Origin: Paragonimus skrjabini miyazakii
Taxonomy: Eukaryota; Platyhelminthes; Trematoda; Plagiorchiida; Troglotrematidae
Assembly (NCBI GenBank): GCA_014338405.1
Contig: JTDE01000249.1
Location: 1-64,000 of the forward strand
Direction of reading: 5' to 3'
Length of the DNA: 64,000 nucleotides
Shown here in pieces: positions 21,880-35,459 of the stretch. Position numbers and translations under genes: made by a program. The notes beneath the pieces are model-generated. The model was not told the DNA's origin and made no database searches. It saw nothing but the letters and a program-made list of their open reading frames with translations. Every line of letters begins with the position of its first letter. The first letter of the stretch is position 1.

Positions 21880-24800
21880 CTATGGATCACTGTATCAAAC
21901 CTGTTGTTTATTTAAAGAAGCCTCAATAAGGCCAAGACTGTAAAACCCAGACGTCACATCCAGGGACCAAAACTGCTAGTATTCTCACAGCGCATTCGAA
22001 AACAATACCTTTGCCTTCGGTAAACGCTCAACCAGAATATTGAAAGTCACCAACTTTTGGGAAGGATCATTTTCACTAGCAACTGTGTCTGAGGACTCAC
22101 AAATGGCTTGAGTTGACTGATGTTGACCACATCATCAAAACAAAAGAATCTTTAGTCGAAATGATTTATTGGTATTCTGAATGTACCAGCTGGACTGGCA
22201 GTGTGACAAACAGTCGACCACGAAATGTGGGTGTTCGTGAGCTTCGCCAACATTACAATTTGCCTGTAACACAGACTTCTTAAACCATTCAAGTAAATGT
22301 TCCACCTGGAAATCAAGCGTTCCGTGGCTGTACCCATAATACTTTCTCTGTAACTACACATAACTTTATAAACACGGACGCGGGGTGGTACTGACATGGT
22401 GGTCTACTGTGGTTGAAGGCACTATTAGTTTGTGGGTGCGATGCAGAACACAATGTTGGACGGCAGTCAATGTTTGTTTAATTGAATTCTGTAACCATTG
22501 TGTTGTTTCATACATGTAGGAACTACCCTTCAAAGGCGATTCGATGTACATCCTATTTTGTTCCACATTGCCCACTTCTTAGGATGGTGGTTTGTGTCCA
22601 CTGTTCCTTCCCATGTACTGTTTGGTATTACCGTCGAATTCTTAAACAAATGTGATCAAGTCCAGTTCCTGCACAACGTAATCTTAGCTATGGTTTCATC
22701 TTACCCGTATAAAAAGCATAAATACTAGTATAAATTTGGGCCGGGATAGGTTGGACTGTCTGGATCACGTGCATTTCCTAAAGATAACCTTTTACTGGAG
22801 CCCCCTTGCCGGGAACTTGGGAGTATGGCTAGAAACTACCGATAGTTGTTGACCACAAATTCATACGTTACCTTCAAGTTAGGGTGACAACTTTTTGGGT
22901 GTTACACTAGGATGTACGTTATCTGTTTAGGTCAGTTGTTTACTGGTGTATTGTTAAAGTAACACTCGTAATGTGGCAAAGTTGTTTTGCTGATAGCGAA
23001 CTTCTGAGGATTCTTTGTATGAAACGTCTGCTTAAATGAAACTTAATGAACTTCCCGCGGCTACTGCATCTACTTATCAGTGCGACCGATAGATAAAATT
23101 GATGCTAGCATTCTTAGCTCACATTAACAATGCTTTCTTCAATATATCGTTCGGGAGTAACTAAACAATATAATTCGTTTTGACGAGCTTATAAATATAG
23201 TCGGTTGTCTCGTGTAGAAAGACATTCACAATCAATGACCGAATGTCTACGGATCAAATGAGTTCGGTAGATAAACTGATTGTCTAATTCAATGGTCATT
23301 TCAGAGAAACCTACAAAGGAATATGTTTTAAATTTCCGTTTTAGTGCTTGCATCCTCATTGGTGCTACCTAAACTAATAGATCAGTTTAGCTGAGAACGA
23401 GGATGGCTCTACTGTCACACTACTACTTTTATGGGCGATAGCATATGGTAAAAATGGTTACATTAAAATGAAATGAATAAACAATGCCCGTTCTCACCAA
23501 CTCTTTTGTTACCATGGCAGATGATTAATACGGAACCTTGGACTGTTTAGAAATATAGCAAATTGGAAAGAGTTTTGAACACTTATGTATATCTAAATCT
23601 ATGATCGGTTGTACGAGAATAATGAACTAAAAAAGTGCACGATCGCTACCAATGGAGCTAGGGAACGTTAAAAAATAGGTAATGAAAGATAAATATATCT
23701 AGGCAATCAAACAAGAGTCGAATGCATTAAATTCAGACATTAAATGTCACCAATTAAATTATTCTAAAGGTCATGCTGTTTTGAATCGCAGAATAATATT
23801 GCGATTTTATGGAACAAGGCCTTGCTTGAAATTATCTATTGAGAACGTTGTCATGTCGGATTCGGAAAGGATGTTTAGGTTGGATATGCCTTGAAATTAA
23901 ACTGGTGACAGTTACACTTCCGAGACTTATTCGGTGCTGCAAATTCACCGAGTGAATTCGGAAAGATTTACTAGAACCAAATCTAACAATGCATCTCAAA
24001 GGATGCTCCTGACATATTTTGAGCACATGGAGATTTAGCCGATGTTAAGTAATACTTTAAGCGCTAATTTAAACCAATCTTCGAAGCACATAAGTCAGAG
24101 TTTTCCGGCTGATGAGTGATTGACAAAATCAACCACTTAGCTCAGACTGGGGATACCATTGATCTGAACACTAGTAGAAAGCCATTTAACGTAAGTGATT
24201 CAAGTAACCGAGTTTATATTGCAAATGTATTAACATTCTGCATCCATAAACTGTAGTAAACAGACAGGTTAGTCTACAGCTTATTCTTTGCAAAGTTGCA
24301 AGTTAATTTCATAGGCTACACAAGAATAATTAATTGTTCAGTTCGCGGTAATTGTAATCATGTAGAATTGCAGTTCATATCGAAAATTCGGTTGTCTGAC
24401 ACAAACGTCACTTTCTGTTGTCAAATCGTTTGAAAAACGGACACAATTTGTTATCATCACTGGCAGTGTAGATGATGGGCTTAAACGTTAGCACATCGAT
24501 TTATCTATTGCAATGATTGTATAGGTAAATTTTTCGGAAAACTTCACCAACACTGATGATATTCGAACTCCCAACATTGTGCCAATCTCGTTTACTGATG
24601 TGGTGGTTTCTACCGATCAGTGTGGGAATGTGTAATAGTGCTTTGCCTCCGGAGCCTGGTTGCTTTGATGGATCTTAGTTCAGATGCTATCTACCGTTTT
24701 CCTCTCTACCAAACTACAGCTTGCAAATGGCGAACGTTCGAAAAACTGTCCAATTCGTTTGGTCGCCTAAACGTCTTACTATGCTTGTCTTACATGTGTA

Positions 24801-27800
24801 AGTGAATGAATTGACGAAAAAACGGGGGTGTTTTCACACAGACCGCTTGTGGCTGATGGATGACGCACCGACCATTTGATCGATTAGAGTATGGGACCAG
24901 ATGCAAAAGATACAGCGTGTATCGATTAATGAAAGAAATCAGCCCAAACACGTGCAGACGAAAAGCGCGGATGTAGCAAACTGGCACGATTTAATCCGCT
25001 TAGTTTGTAATGCGACACTGAATGATTTCCTTGCCAAACTGGCGATCTGTATTCTGCTCCCATCTGTGATTTGCGTTCCTAAATGCAGTTTGTTAGTTTG
25101 TTACTAACGCGGGTGAAGAGTGATTGTTGAAGGCTTGGCGACCATTCCTAAAACTGGGTCTTTCTTGCATAAGTCTGTAGACCGGAAAATCATCGAGGAA
25201 TGACTCGCATCAAGTAGGTTTCCGAAGTCTCAGATTAGTTTCACAGATCAATGTGTAGGACACATTACTTTTTTTAATTCAGTCAAACCTCCTATCCTTC
25301 GCATTGTTTGATTTGAGTTTGTGAAAACAAGTTTTGTCCATTTACCCTTACACGCTAGCTTTTACTCATATTTCAATAGTATATACACTCTAGGGCGCCT
25401 ATTTTCCCTACACAATCATCCGAATCAACTACCCAGAAGTGTTTTGTGCCGCGTCACATGATGAGATTATATGATCACTCCAATTCTGAGTCAAATTGAC
25501 ACAACTTTAATCTCAGCACCCTCACTTCTTGAAGTCAGATGGCTAGTAACTAACATAAACCGAAAATTTACAGTTAAATCATAAGTGAGTTAAGTGTGAG
25601 ACGTTTCTGTAAAACTCAGAAAAGACCGTGGCGATAAGGCTTTTAATTCCGCCCTATGTGAACTGATTTGGTAAACTATGCTCCCTCTATACCTTTTAAT
25701 AAAGCTTACACATCGCACCATCTGTCCTTATCAAGGTTGTGAAACAAATTTTAGCTGTGACCACATTATTCTCATTTCAAAACAATCGTAAAGCGGAGGA
25801 GCTGAATAGATTCGGCATGCTAGTATTCGTGCTGAATACGTAAGCTCCAGGTGGTTTCAACTCGATCCATTTATAAGCTACAGGTTTGCTAGTTCATTAC
25901 GTTTGATTGGCTAGGCAAAAGTAGCACATCGACTTAATTGTTGGTACTTAACGTCGACGATATCCTGATATAAGAAGTAGCATTTCCTTGGCCATCCAGT
26001 CTGACCAGTAATCGTGAATTCACGTACTATCTCTGTGAGTAGGATATTTGCTAATCACTAAGTGTCGCAATTTCCAATCGGGATGCCCGAGGGACTCGAA
26101 ACCTAGTGTATTGTAAACTATTACTTTGGAAGAAAGATTACTCTCTCATCTGTTGGTGATCATGGCACAGACACCGATGCAACTTACTTTGAATAAATCT
26201 TGCCAACAAGCTTAGCACAAACCCGTCATCTATGAATGAAAATCAAGTTTATTTAATGAATGTTGGTTGGTGGACTGTCTTCCATCTTGCTTGAACAAAG
26301 CTAGTAGTCACCTTTTGTTAACAGTAATCGTCTTGAACTTTAACCTTATCTTCAGAGTGAGCGAGAGTGTCTGAAAATAACCGTGGGATAAAGATAGAGG
26401 TTAAGCTATGGTCTCTTCAGTTTGTCCCCGAAACACGACATACAGGATGTCTGAGTCACGTCTGTGTTAGAAACTAAACACTTGCTACAAGTGGGTATCA
26501 TCTGGCAAATCATATGCACCATGACTGGCAATGATTCCAGTTAGTTTTACACTAAAAGGAGACACCTCATGAAGCAAAGTTGGTGAAGGTGATGCGTGTT
26601 CAATGCACATGTTCTAGTCGCAATCGTGTCGACAGTGATCATCATAAACGCATAAGAACAGGCGAGATAACATTGATTCAGTGAGATTTAGTGGGATGAT
26701 ATGTTTTGGTAAATCCTTCAGTAAATCTTAAACAACCCCCAGATATTTATTCCGCGGGAGATAACAGAGCTTATTTTGTCCCATGCTTATTCTAGCCTAC
26801 AAGCAGGTTTCGAATTTTCCGCATGCCTTTCAAACCAGTAGTTGCTGATAGGTCAATGTCAACACATTGTCCTGGCTGTGCGCAGGCTGTTTTAGAGCGT
26901 AAATTGAACGAAAAATTGCCTATATTTATGTTGTGTACTAATGTAGTGATAGTGAATAACCATACCGTATTACTTGTGAGTAGTCGGTCAAAGAAATGTA
27001 AAGGATACATAAGAAGGAATATTGGAGTGTGCTCTGTCAACCTACTGTTTTCTATGACTAAATGTGGCAGCAGTAATCGTAGCGCGCCGAGATCAATTTT
27101 GTGTACGAATGCGTTCGTGTCTGAGGTGGTTTCGAGGCATATACCTCTGTGTAACTGAGCACTTGTGTTTGAAGTGCCGGTTTTCCTGACTAAACCATCC
27201 TTGAACCGTCTAGGCTGCTAGCTGGTAAAACTTTGTGTATATTGCTAAGGCATCTTGGTAAAAAACTGTTTTCGTCTGCGTTTGTAACACGTTGAATGAA
27301 TGGATGAATTTATCCAATGTGGTAATATTGACTGTAGACTTTTCTGCTTATCAATACATTTATACCAGCCATGAGAATTTCAATTTCGAACAACTACTCA
27401 CTGTTTGTCGTTGACCTACTACCTGCAACTTCGTTTACCACTGAGCAAATCAACTCAACTTCGTCCTCATGTAATCGAAATATCAAAGCTTTTTCGTTGT
27501 TTCTAAGCGCCACAGCTTCCGGCCGGTTGTTTCAGATAGCATAACGTTTGTGCTACTATCATCATTGCTGAATTCAGCCCTAAGAACATCGTTCTTATTT
27601 AGTGATTGGGCAGTAAAGACACCTGGTAGGATGATCGTCTTGTAACCCCTGTAGGGTAATTACCACAAACGACGAACCACTTTTTGAGACATACCTAGTT
27701 GTATTGGATTACTGTTCTCCAATAAAATACACGTGGGTTAACTGGTTGACGTAGTTTCTTCATACTTACCACAACCGATGCATATTAAATGATTAACAAC

Positions 27801-28640
27801 AGCCTCGATCATTACAGAATCAAACTAACATCCGGTGCCTTTCGATACACCTGTCGGAACACAAACTACTACAGCTTTTAGAAACTTATACACTGTTTCA
27901 TGTCCACAAGGATACGTTGCAGAAGGGGGTTACAACTGGAGCATTATCCAGTAAGCGACTGTTATTTGTTGTCCATTAACATCATAGATGAAACCACTTC
28001 CTGTCAAATCTTTTGGCCTTCCTTACAGACATAGATACAGTTCCACCGGTGAATAGCAGGGGTTGTAAATATCAAACACACAACATTTGCTTTGCGTTGT
28101 CGCAGTCAATTTTGGTTACATTTGTAATAAACTGTTTACCGTGAATTTATGAAAGACAATTCCTTAATATTCTCAGGAGTGATTAATCTGGGCAACGGAA
28201 TACAAAAAAGACTATATTAAGTCAGGTTTATCCAAAATCTTTCGAGTCACTCCTTCCTTACAAAATGTTTGGCCAACCACAGCCATAGTATTGTGCATTT
28301 TTCAATGAAACAATAATGTTTCTATGTTGAGTGAAAGACGCTTAAACGGATGAATGATCAGCCTATTCAGGCGGCTGTTGTCCAGTCTAACTTAAATGCA
28401 GAGTCACTAATGACTCTGTCACCTTTTGAAGCAAGGATTGTACCCTTTGGGCTTACGTTATTCTCTTTTGTTCTGAAGTGAAATGAACTCTTGTGGACAG
28501 CACTCCTCGATTAAACAGGATTTGCAACAAGACGTCCGCTAAAGCACAGTGGATTGAGACTCAATGGATCGAGCTTCCACTGACACATCAGCATACCACC
28601 GATTCAAGTACATACAAATTCTTCCATGACAAGCGATGAT
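21880..28640. other. No recognised gene or repeat
   Basis: Short unrecognised frames only. The longest is 26823-27158 (+, 111 codons), overlapped by an 82-codon minus frame. A frame at 24620-24805 (+) ends next to a GTAAGT donor-like site, and one at 24901-25107 (+) is open for 68 codons, but neither has an identifiable domain. Confidence 0.4.
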
Positions 28641-28644
28641 CGTA

Positions 28645-28760
28645 GAACTGACGATCCAACGGATAAGAGCGTTGACTCGTAACCCAAAACGTAGCCGGTT
28701 CAACCCCCAGTTCAGATTTTCTTTACCTGGTGAGTCCAGACAAACACGAAACTGGCCATG
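28645..28760 (+). repeat. tRNA-like unit followed by decayed hammerhead-like motif
   Basis: GAACTG (28645-28650) can pair with CAGTTC (28708-28713), enclosing GGATAAGAGCGTTGACTCG and a B-box-like GGTTCAACCCC (28697-28707). The possible anticodon loop is CTCGTAA. About 14 nt on, CTGGTGA (28727-28733) and GAAAC (28748-28752) sit at hammerhead core spacing, with A6 changed to G and a poor stem II. The order tRNA head then CTGRTGAGTCC...ACGAAAC recalls the schistosome Sm-alpha SINE. It is a different sequence from the main SINE family here and is not expected to cleave. Confidence 0.4.
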
Positions 28761-28769
28761 AAGTATCGG

Positions 28770-30550
28770 ATTGACGTTGAACATCTAAAAACATTACAAA
28801 TATCACCGATCACCTACTCTTGCTGGACTCATCTGCCGGGTTGCAGAAGCAGTAAACAATAGACAAGTTTGAAAATGTTTGTCACGTGCGCCAAATGAAC
28901 CCGGCAATAAAGTAATATCCCCCACTTTTTCTCTACAAAGCTAAATCCGTATAACATTTTGCTACTTAACAAAGCTAATTTACTCCACCGAAACACTCGA
29001 AAAACCATACGGAAGAAGTGACATTTTCGTCATAATGTGTTAGTCTAGTTCTTGGAATTGAAGAGTTTAGCCAATTACAAACCATCCACGTTCAGCAGAA
29101 GAGTGATGAGTAAAATCGGCACGGTTACAATTGTCTAACTAGCTTCCAGTCTTCACTAAACCTTTGTTCAGCAAGACGAAGAGAAGGTAAGGCAATCTGA
29201 GGTATCTTTTGTTAGCTATAGACGTGCTGTTCCTGACAGATGGGCTAATATACTCTGCTGTCATTTGACTGAATGCTTGTCTAAGAACTTGAGAACTGCA
29301 GTCGACTTTTTTGAAGTAGCGAGTAGAAGGGAACTGATGTCAATGGTATTATGTAGATCGCTGATCACCTGTATCAATAGGGTTATCTATTGCTCGAAAC
29401 AAACAAGGATTAAATCTTACCGTCGATGTTACCGCCCTTATTTTGCCCCATTTACCTGCTCCAGAACATCCAAGCGCCATTTTACAGATACTAAGCACGT
29501 AATCATCTGTAATGCAATATGAACTGTTCCCATGAGGGGAGAATCGCCTCTCAGGCGGATGAGATCACAAACTGTTTGGAAACATTACTTTTTACCGTAT
29601 GTTAAAGAAATCGATTAGCAATAAGAATGATTCGTAGTTTTTTGATGAATGTAGGTAAAGAAAACTTTTACTTCGGTATTCATATCAACTGAATCATTTT
29701 CAAGATTGTACATCACATAGCTTTTGCTAACGTGTGAGATACACTGTTCCATACAAGAGTGACTAACATTGGACTAGCAGTGCTCGAATGCCAAAACAAG
29801 ACAGAAAGATTGAATGATTCATACACACGGACTAACATTTTGGTTTTGATGACTCGAACAACTTTTACCGATCGCCAGTTTTTCGTTGACTGCTCAGTTT
29901 TTTAAATTCCTTATACCACTCCATTAATCTAAATGAAAGCCGACACAGTGTTTGGTTGTTTATGAAAATAATCAAGGCAATCACTGTGAATTTCTTCTGA
30001 AAAGGGCAGATTTTTCGTTGCCCTATACTAACAAGGAATTGACTCATCTTTAGTGTCGAATGATGTTCTCCTTTCTTTGCATATCGCTGATGTATCCTTT
30101 GGTGCATTCTTGTTTGGTGTGTTGTCTTGCCATCCAAGGCACACAGTCAGATGCGTAGATTCGTGCAGTTCCGTGATCCTGAGATTTAGTTTCTCAAGAC
30201 GGTTCCACAGATGTATTATGGAATTACTGTCATACGAATGCACAGCTTAAGTTAAACAAACAACACTGATAAGTGACGTGAATGCCCGCTCAAAGCAGTA
30301 TAATGGATCTTTACCATACCATCTTGGTGTATGCGGTCATCTAGATGGGATACTATTGAAGTTAGGTAATCTTGCAATATACCATATGAGTGCAGTTCAA
30401 TTCATATAAACCAAATCCACTACTGTTTATCGGTGTGAAATAGGTTACCCATCAAATTTACTCAATTCCATGGTTTCCGTGTGATTTAAAAGTCATGATT
30501 TTAAGGTTACTGGTTAGGAGAGATGAGACAATGACTATGATCAATCTGGA
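28770..30550. other. No recognised gene
   Basis: Short frames on both strands (up to 90 codons at 29865-30137, -) without identifiable domains. Confidence 0.45.
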
Positions 30551-30559
30551 TGTTAATCA

Positions 30560-30765
30560 GAAGCAAATGTGACTGAAGGTCTAAATGTGATAATCCTGTC
30601 GTGCTTAATGTAAAGAAAACAGTGTACTGATCAATATGGTTGCCATATGACGACGCGTACCGGAGTTTCTAACCTGACGTCATCATGATTATGCACAGCA
30701 TAGGAACTTTGACAAAACCGAACCTCGAGAGTGCCTTTGTTTCATTTGTGGAAGGTTTGGTTAAA
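30560..30765 (+). mobile_element. Decayed hammerhead SINE copy (HH-SINE 5)
   Basis: Matches the family over GATAATCCTGTCGTGC, then a GGTTGCC-like block, CCGGAGTTTCTAACC (B-box position), TTATGCACAGCATAGG and CCTCGAGAGTGCC. The ribozyme core is lost. Confidence 0.55.
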
Positions 30766-30769
30766 AAGT

Positions 30770-31440
30770 TTCTCTGATTATCAGTGCTGTTTGACTTATA
30801 AAAACCGAATTCTTGATATCTCAGCAACAGCTGGGAGGACTCACTGGTCTTCACAGGACATTTACAATACTCCCATCTGATTAGACTATGTGATAGTCAA
30901 TGTTCCTACTACCAACTCTTCGCTTGTGCTCATCGGTAAGTTTATAACGCCTCACTAATAACAGTAGAGCTGCTATAGAAAAATTTCGGGAATTTTCCAT
31001 CCCAACTATGAGGATGTTGATCTTCCACATTTCAACCGAGTCCAAATTGAATTTTGCGGACTCCGGTGTATGGATATTGAAAACATGATTGACAGAATGA
31101 AGAATGTTTGCTAGACGACCCAATCGATGTCAAGTTAGGGTGATGTAATTGGCCAACACAGTAATGTAGACAAAAATAAAGGTTTTTAAAAAAAGCAACA
31201 AAAAATGAATCATTAAGGGAATGTAAATCAACAGATGTATTAATAAGTAAGTCAACTAAGGACTCTATAGAAGTCATTTTAGATAGAGCCTCGCACGCAA
31301 ACAGGATGCTGTCAATATAAGTGAACCAAATAGATACAGTGTACAGTGTCGCTGAAATAGGAGGTACCATAGAAAGGTAACACCAAATTCTCTTACGACC
31401 GCGCATAATTGACGACATGACGTACTAGTCTCTTAATCTT
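30770..31440. other. No confirmed feature
   Basis: A minus frame (31032-31418, 128 codons) and a plus frame ending near 31318 overlap. Neither is recognised with confidence. Confidence 0.4.
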
Positions 31441-31442
31441 TC

Positions 31443-32840
31443 TGGGTCGTCGGCACCTCAACTCTACGGCCTCCTTAAGATACAGCATTCTGGAATGTCA
31501 CTTAGACCTATTCTGGCAATGATTAATTCTCCATACCATAAATTGACAAGCTGGTTAATCAGCATACTAACATCATTAAGACAAAAGTTTGGAGCCTATT
31601 CTATTAAAGATTCTTTTGAAATAATCACTGACTTGCACAAAACCAATCTTTCTAATGAGTTGGTGCGTTCCATAGACGTTGAGTTATTGTTCACGACTGT
31701 CCCATTGCATAAAACAATTGAGAATGTTTGTGAGCTCGTTGAAACCAGCCACACTACTTTGCCATTAACTAGTGATATTATGAGGGAAACGTTGTTGTTA
31801 TACACTGAAAACGTCAGCTTCCGTTTTCTTGATCGGTGTTACCGCCAAATGGATGGGCTAGTCATTGGAATTCCAGTAGGGCCCATCTTAGCAGAATTTT
31901 TCATATTGATAACTGAGCAAGATTTGACCGCAGACATAGCAAGTCTGTCATATCAAAAACGCTACGTTGATGATATATCAGTGTTCAGTTGAACCAAACA
32001 TGTAATAGATAACCTGGTGCGGCACACAACTAGTTGTCATCTCAACCTGAAAGTAAAGTGTGGATTTGCCGTTTTTAGATATACTAATAAGTCGCCGGGA
32101 AGATGGTTCTATTAAAAGAACTGTCTATAGGAAATCCACGTGGTCTGATCAATGCATCACAATCGCGCGCTAGTTAACATACTATTCATATGAACAAGGC
32201 GAATCTGTACACAGGATAGTCATGAGAAGGAATTAGACATGAAGTGGGTATTCAAAAAGTTAATATAAGGGCATAGTAGACTGAAACCACCGTCTGAACA
32301 AGTGGTCGCGACGAGAAAAAGAACGTTCATATTTAACTGCCCTTTGAAGATGATTACAGCATGCATCAAACAAATAAAAGACTGTTGAATATGATTAGAT
32401 GAACATTTAGCACAACGGAACCCTGTGTTTTAGCTCCGGTCTACAATCAGCCTGTCCCTTTAACAAAGGGAGATCAGCCTGTCGGTGTCACCTCACATTG
32501 TGTCTACCAATTTACCTATAACTACAAAGAAAGTTACATATAGAGAACCGAGAGGTGCTTGATCTTTAGAGTAAAGAGGCATTTATTTGAACGAATGCAG
32601 AACTCCTCATTACAGAATAACGGCAATGTCGCTGAAACAAACAAGCCACCAGGTTGCAAGACATATCCTGACTTTTCGTCACGTCATCAACCCAGTTCGT
32701 GTATTCAGAATCCTATCACGTCACTCCAACCCAAAATTCTTACGGTTTGCTGGGACGACCTCAATCAATCGACTGAAGCTGACTCTGTCTATTGAGGTAC
32801 AACTGCCCTTGAACCTGATCCTACCCTGGACTTAGTCACT
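31443..32840 (+). mobile_element. Penelope-like element, divergent decayed copy 3
   Basis: Plus-strand RT/endonuclease remains. The open frame at 31495-31992 (165 codons) continues upstream to about 31445 as GSSAPQLYGLLKI. It holds the RT motifs LRPILAMINSPYH, IDVELLFTTVPL, GIPVGPILAEFF and KRYVDD (YVDD at 31963-31974). After a TGA it continues as LPFLDILISRREDGS (from about 32066) and a YRKSTW segment. A GIY-YIG remnant near 32540 (YI-stop-RTERCL) follows, then VKRHLF. The C-terminal part runs in another frame (HILTFRHVINPVRVFRILSR, ending NLILPW at about 32835). The typical PLE order is complete from RT to C-terminus, but the copy carries several stops and frameshifts. It is clearly a different lineage from copies 1 and 2. 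Confidence 0.85.
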
Positions 32841-32844
32841 TTTC

Positions 32845-35050
32845 GTAACCCAACGACTGACTATCCATCCGACCCCCTTTAACTGTTCGATATAAAAAAC
32901 GTTTCATGTTATTGTAAATTTGGTACTGACGGGTCACTAGGAAATACTTGCATCTACCAGTTTTCGTGTTCCAACTGTTTTTTTAAACTTCTGAAGGGAA
33001 TGAATTGTTCTAAGAAATGAATTAACCTAGTTAGTTCAAATGAGTGAACATTTAGCCATTGCTTATTTGTGAGGGTACAGTAATGTGTTTCAGATGCGTA
33101 CTTGACTCAAAAAGAGTATGCGCCCCAGACGACTTCGCTCCTTTCATGTTCAAATGTACGTTGAATCCTCTGTGGAATTACTGTTGCAGAACTTCCAACA
33201 GCAAGACAGCATCAACCAAGGGAACCGGGTTTTAAACTGGCAACAATATGATTGGTGGATGACTTCGATATTAGTGGGAATTGCTACCTCGTCACTTAGT
33301 GTTGCCACAACCAGTCGTTATTTCACAAACTCAGGTGATGAATCATTGCGCTATTTAGGCCCATAAAGTATCCACGAATACAGTGCGATTCAAGCTCCCT
33401 GTTAACAACTAGACTAGTTGTGGACCAATGAACCCACCTGAGAGCCGGTGTAATCCCCACCTTAATCGATGCATCTGTTTTTACCCGACACTATGCAGAA
33501 ACACACACACGGACATTATATTTCCACATTCCCAGTGAACACAGATCCTACCTCACTTTGTCCGTCGTAGCACTAGTCGGATTGCACACAGTTTGTCTAA
33601 GTCGAACTGTCGATCTTTCTGAACAGACACTGATCCGTTCTGACCACATTTGTCCACAAAACCAGCTTATTCCAGTGGCAAAATATGTTGTTACCCGCAC
33701 AATGGTTGGGAACATGTGCGTGTGTGTGCGGTTGTGGTGAAAATTTTCTCAACAGAGAAAATTGTTTAAATTTTCGACGTTTATGTAAACAGACTTTGGC
33801 TTCCATACGAATTGAAATCGACGTGAATGAAGCCAGTTTGTCAGTAGGCTAAGATCGTGCTGGTAGATTATCACAAAATTTTTCCCACGAGCCTAACGAC
33901 CATGATTTCGTGAATAAGATATGACCTGTGCTTTCTGATTGGTTGGATAGGATGTTGCACGTGAACCAAACGTTCCGGTGTCGCTTAGTTAATATATAGT
34001 ATTTCACTTACCTTGACTTGTATAGATTGAATATTTCTTGAAATGGAACTGGCAAAACAGTCAAAAGGGATATAACTCACGACATGTGTCTACGTCACAA
34101 ATCGCTTGTCATATAGTTGAGAGTGGGCATACCATCTTATTGTTTCACATTTCTGTTATGTAATCAAAGTTCACATCTGTCAAAGATAATCTGAGCTCCG
34201 TTAATCACTTATCTGGAACCGAGCTAATGTATGCAAATACAACTCACTGCCTTGGTTTTGACTGATTATGACTGCATGAGTCAGTACTTTGGTTCTGTTT
34301 GTTTCCTGGCTTAATATTATTCATTCAGTTTGTTGTACATTACAGAATGCAAGTTTGTGGCTGATGAGAATACAAAAGATGATAGTATTCCACAGTTTTG
34401 AACGTCTGATTTATGTTTCCAAAGTTTTAGGCGTTAAATCCTTTGTTGAGAAAGGACAGCGTCTTGAAAACACTGTAACTAACATTTACGCGCTGAATTA
34501 ACTGTCTTCTCACATGCGTTCTAAAAATATTTATAATCTTCTCTCGGTTTAGGGGCTAATAACCAGTGTACAGGTTCTGATGTGTTTATCGGCTATTTGT
34601 CAGTAATAACCAACTAAGAACCACACGTTACCTTTTGATACTCAGTCTATTGACAGGTCTGGCGTCTTAAGCATTCTGCTTATTTTGCCCACACACAACA
34701 ATAGTGGATAAAACATCACCAATCGTGCACGAATAAAAAGTGTCACAAGCAAAGTTACAATTTATGTTCATCAGTTTTTATTATAAATATCACATAAAAC
34801 CGGATAGATACTTCGGTTAGTTTGGGTATAAACTTTGTAACAAATCGTGTCTGTTCTGTCTGGTCGCACGTCCACACGATCCCTCAAGATTATCAAAGTT
34901 CTTCTGCTCAAGGCACGTCTTTCAACAAGTTTTTGAAATAGTGACAAGCTTCTCTTAGTGATTTAAAAACTAACTGAGGATTCCGCTGCTTGATTGAATA
35001 TACATCTACTGTCAAACAAAAAACTGTTCAACATTTGAGCTGCTCAACAG
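32845..35050. other. No recognised gene
   Basis: Only short unrecognised frames, such as 33118-33366 (+). Confidence 0.45.
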
Positions 35051-35055
35051 GAACT

Positions 35056-35421
35056 TTAAATAATTGCCTTAATCAGGAAATGATTGAAGTCATAAACCAA
35101 AATCTGTATAACGTTCCAACCATGCATATATGAAACACTGAGGTTAGCGTTTACGATCGGATGACAGATTTCTAATGCAAGTTTTTGCTTTTCAGTGTTC
35201 ACCGTCTGGATCGAGAGCACCGTTTGTTGTGACTGGTTACAATACAATAGAAACTTTACATCCACACTTCTCTTGTCGTATGATATATTCGAAAAGTTTT
35301 CACCAACCCTTATATGGTCTCGTTCCTCCAGTTGACTGGTCATATTCATGACAATCAAGAAACCGAACAATAGAAGATAGACTGTAACTCCATTTTGAGA
35401 ACAGCTCACAGTGTTTTTCAT
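35056..35421 (-). CDS. Possible exon with signal peptide, unknown product
   Basis: This is the longest open frame not explained by mobile DNA. Starting at the second ATG (35421), the protein opens MKNTVSCSQNGVTVYLLLFG: a short polar start, then a hydrophobic core of about 13 residues, as in a signal peptide or signal anchor. The rest (about 90 residues) has four N-glycosylation sequons (NFS, NIS, NQS, NLS) and two cysteines, fitting an extracellular domain. An upstream in-frame ATG at 35454 would add 11 residues. No family is recognised. It could be a first coding exon, or chance. Confidence 0.3.
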   Translation of the reverse strand: MKNTVSCSQNGVTVYLLLFGFLIVMNMTSQLEERDHIRVGENFSNISYDKRSVDVKFLLYCNQSQQTVLSIQTVNTEKQKLALEICHPIVNANLSVSYMHGWNVIQILVYDFNHFLIKAII

Positions 35422-35459
35422 TAAAGCTGAATCATTTGGAAGAATTTGTCTCACAGTTT

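Noticed and set aside
24112..24140. GGCTGATGAGTGATTGAC as a hammerhead core
   Set aside because: No GAAA element follows and no stem I or cleavage site can be drawn.
26823..27158. 111-codon plus frame as a gene
   Set aside because: An overlapping 82-codon minus frame, no recognised domain, no splice or polyadenylation context.
31032..31418. 128-codon minus frame with YIDS and PPISATL, faintly like RT motifs
   Set aside because: Spacing between the supposed motifs is too short, other RT motifs are absent, and it abuts a real PLE in the opposite orientation.
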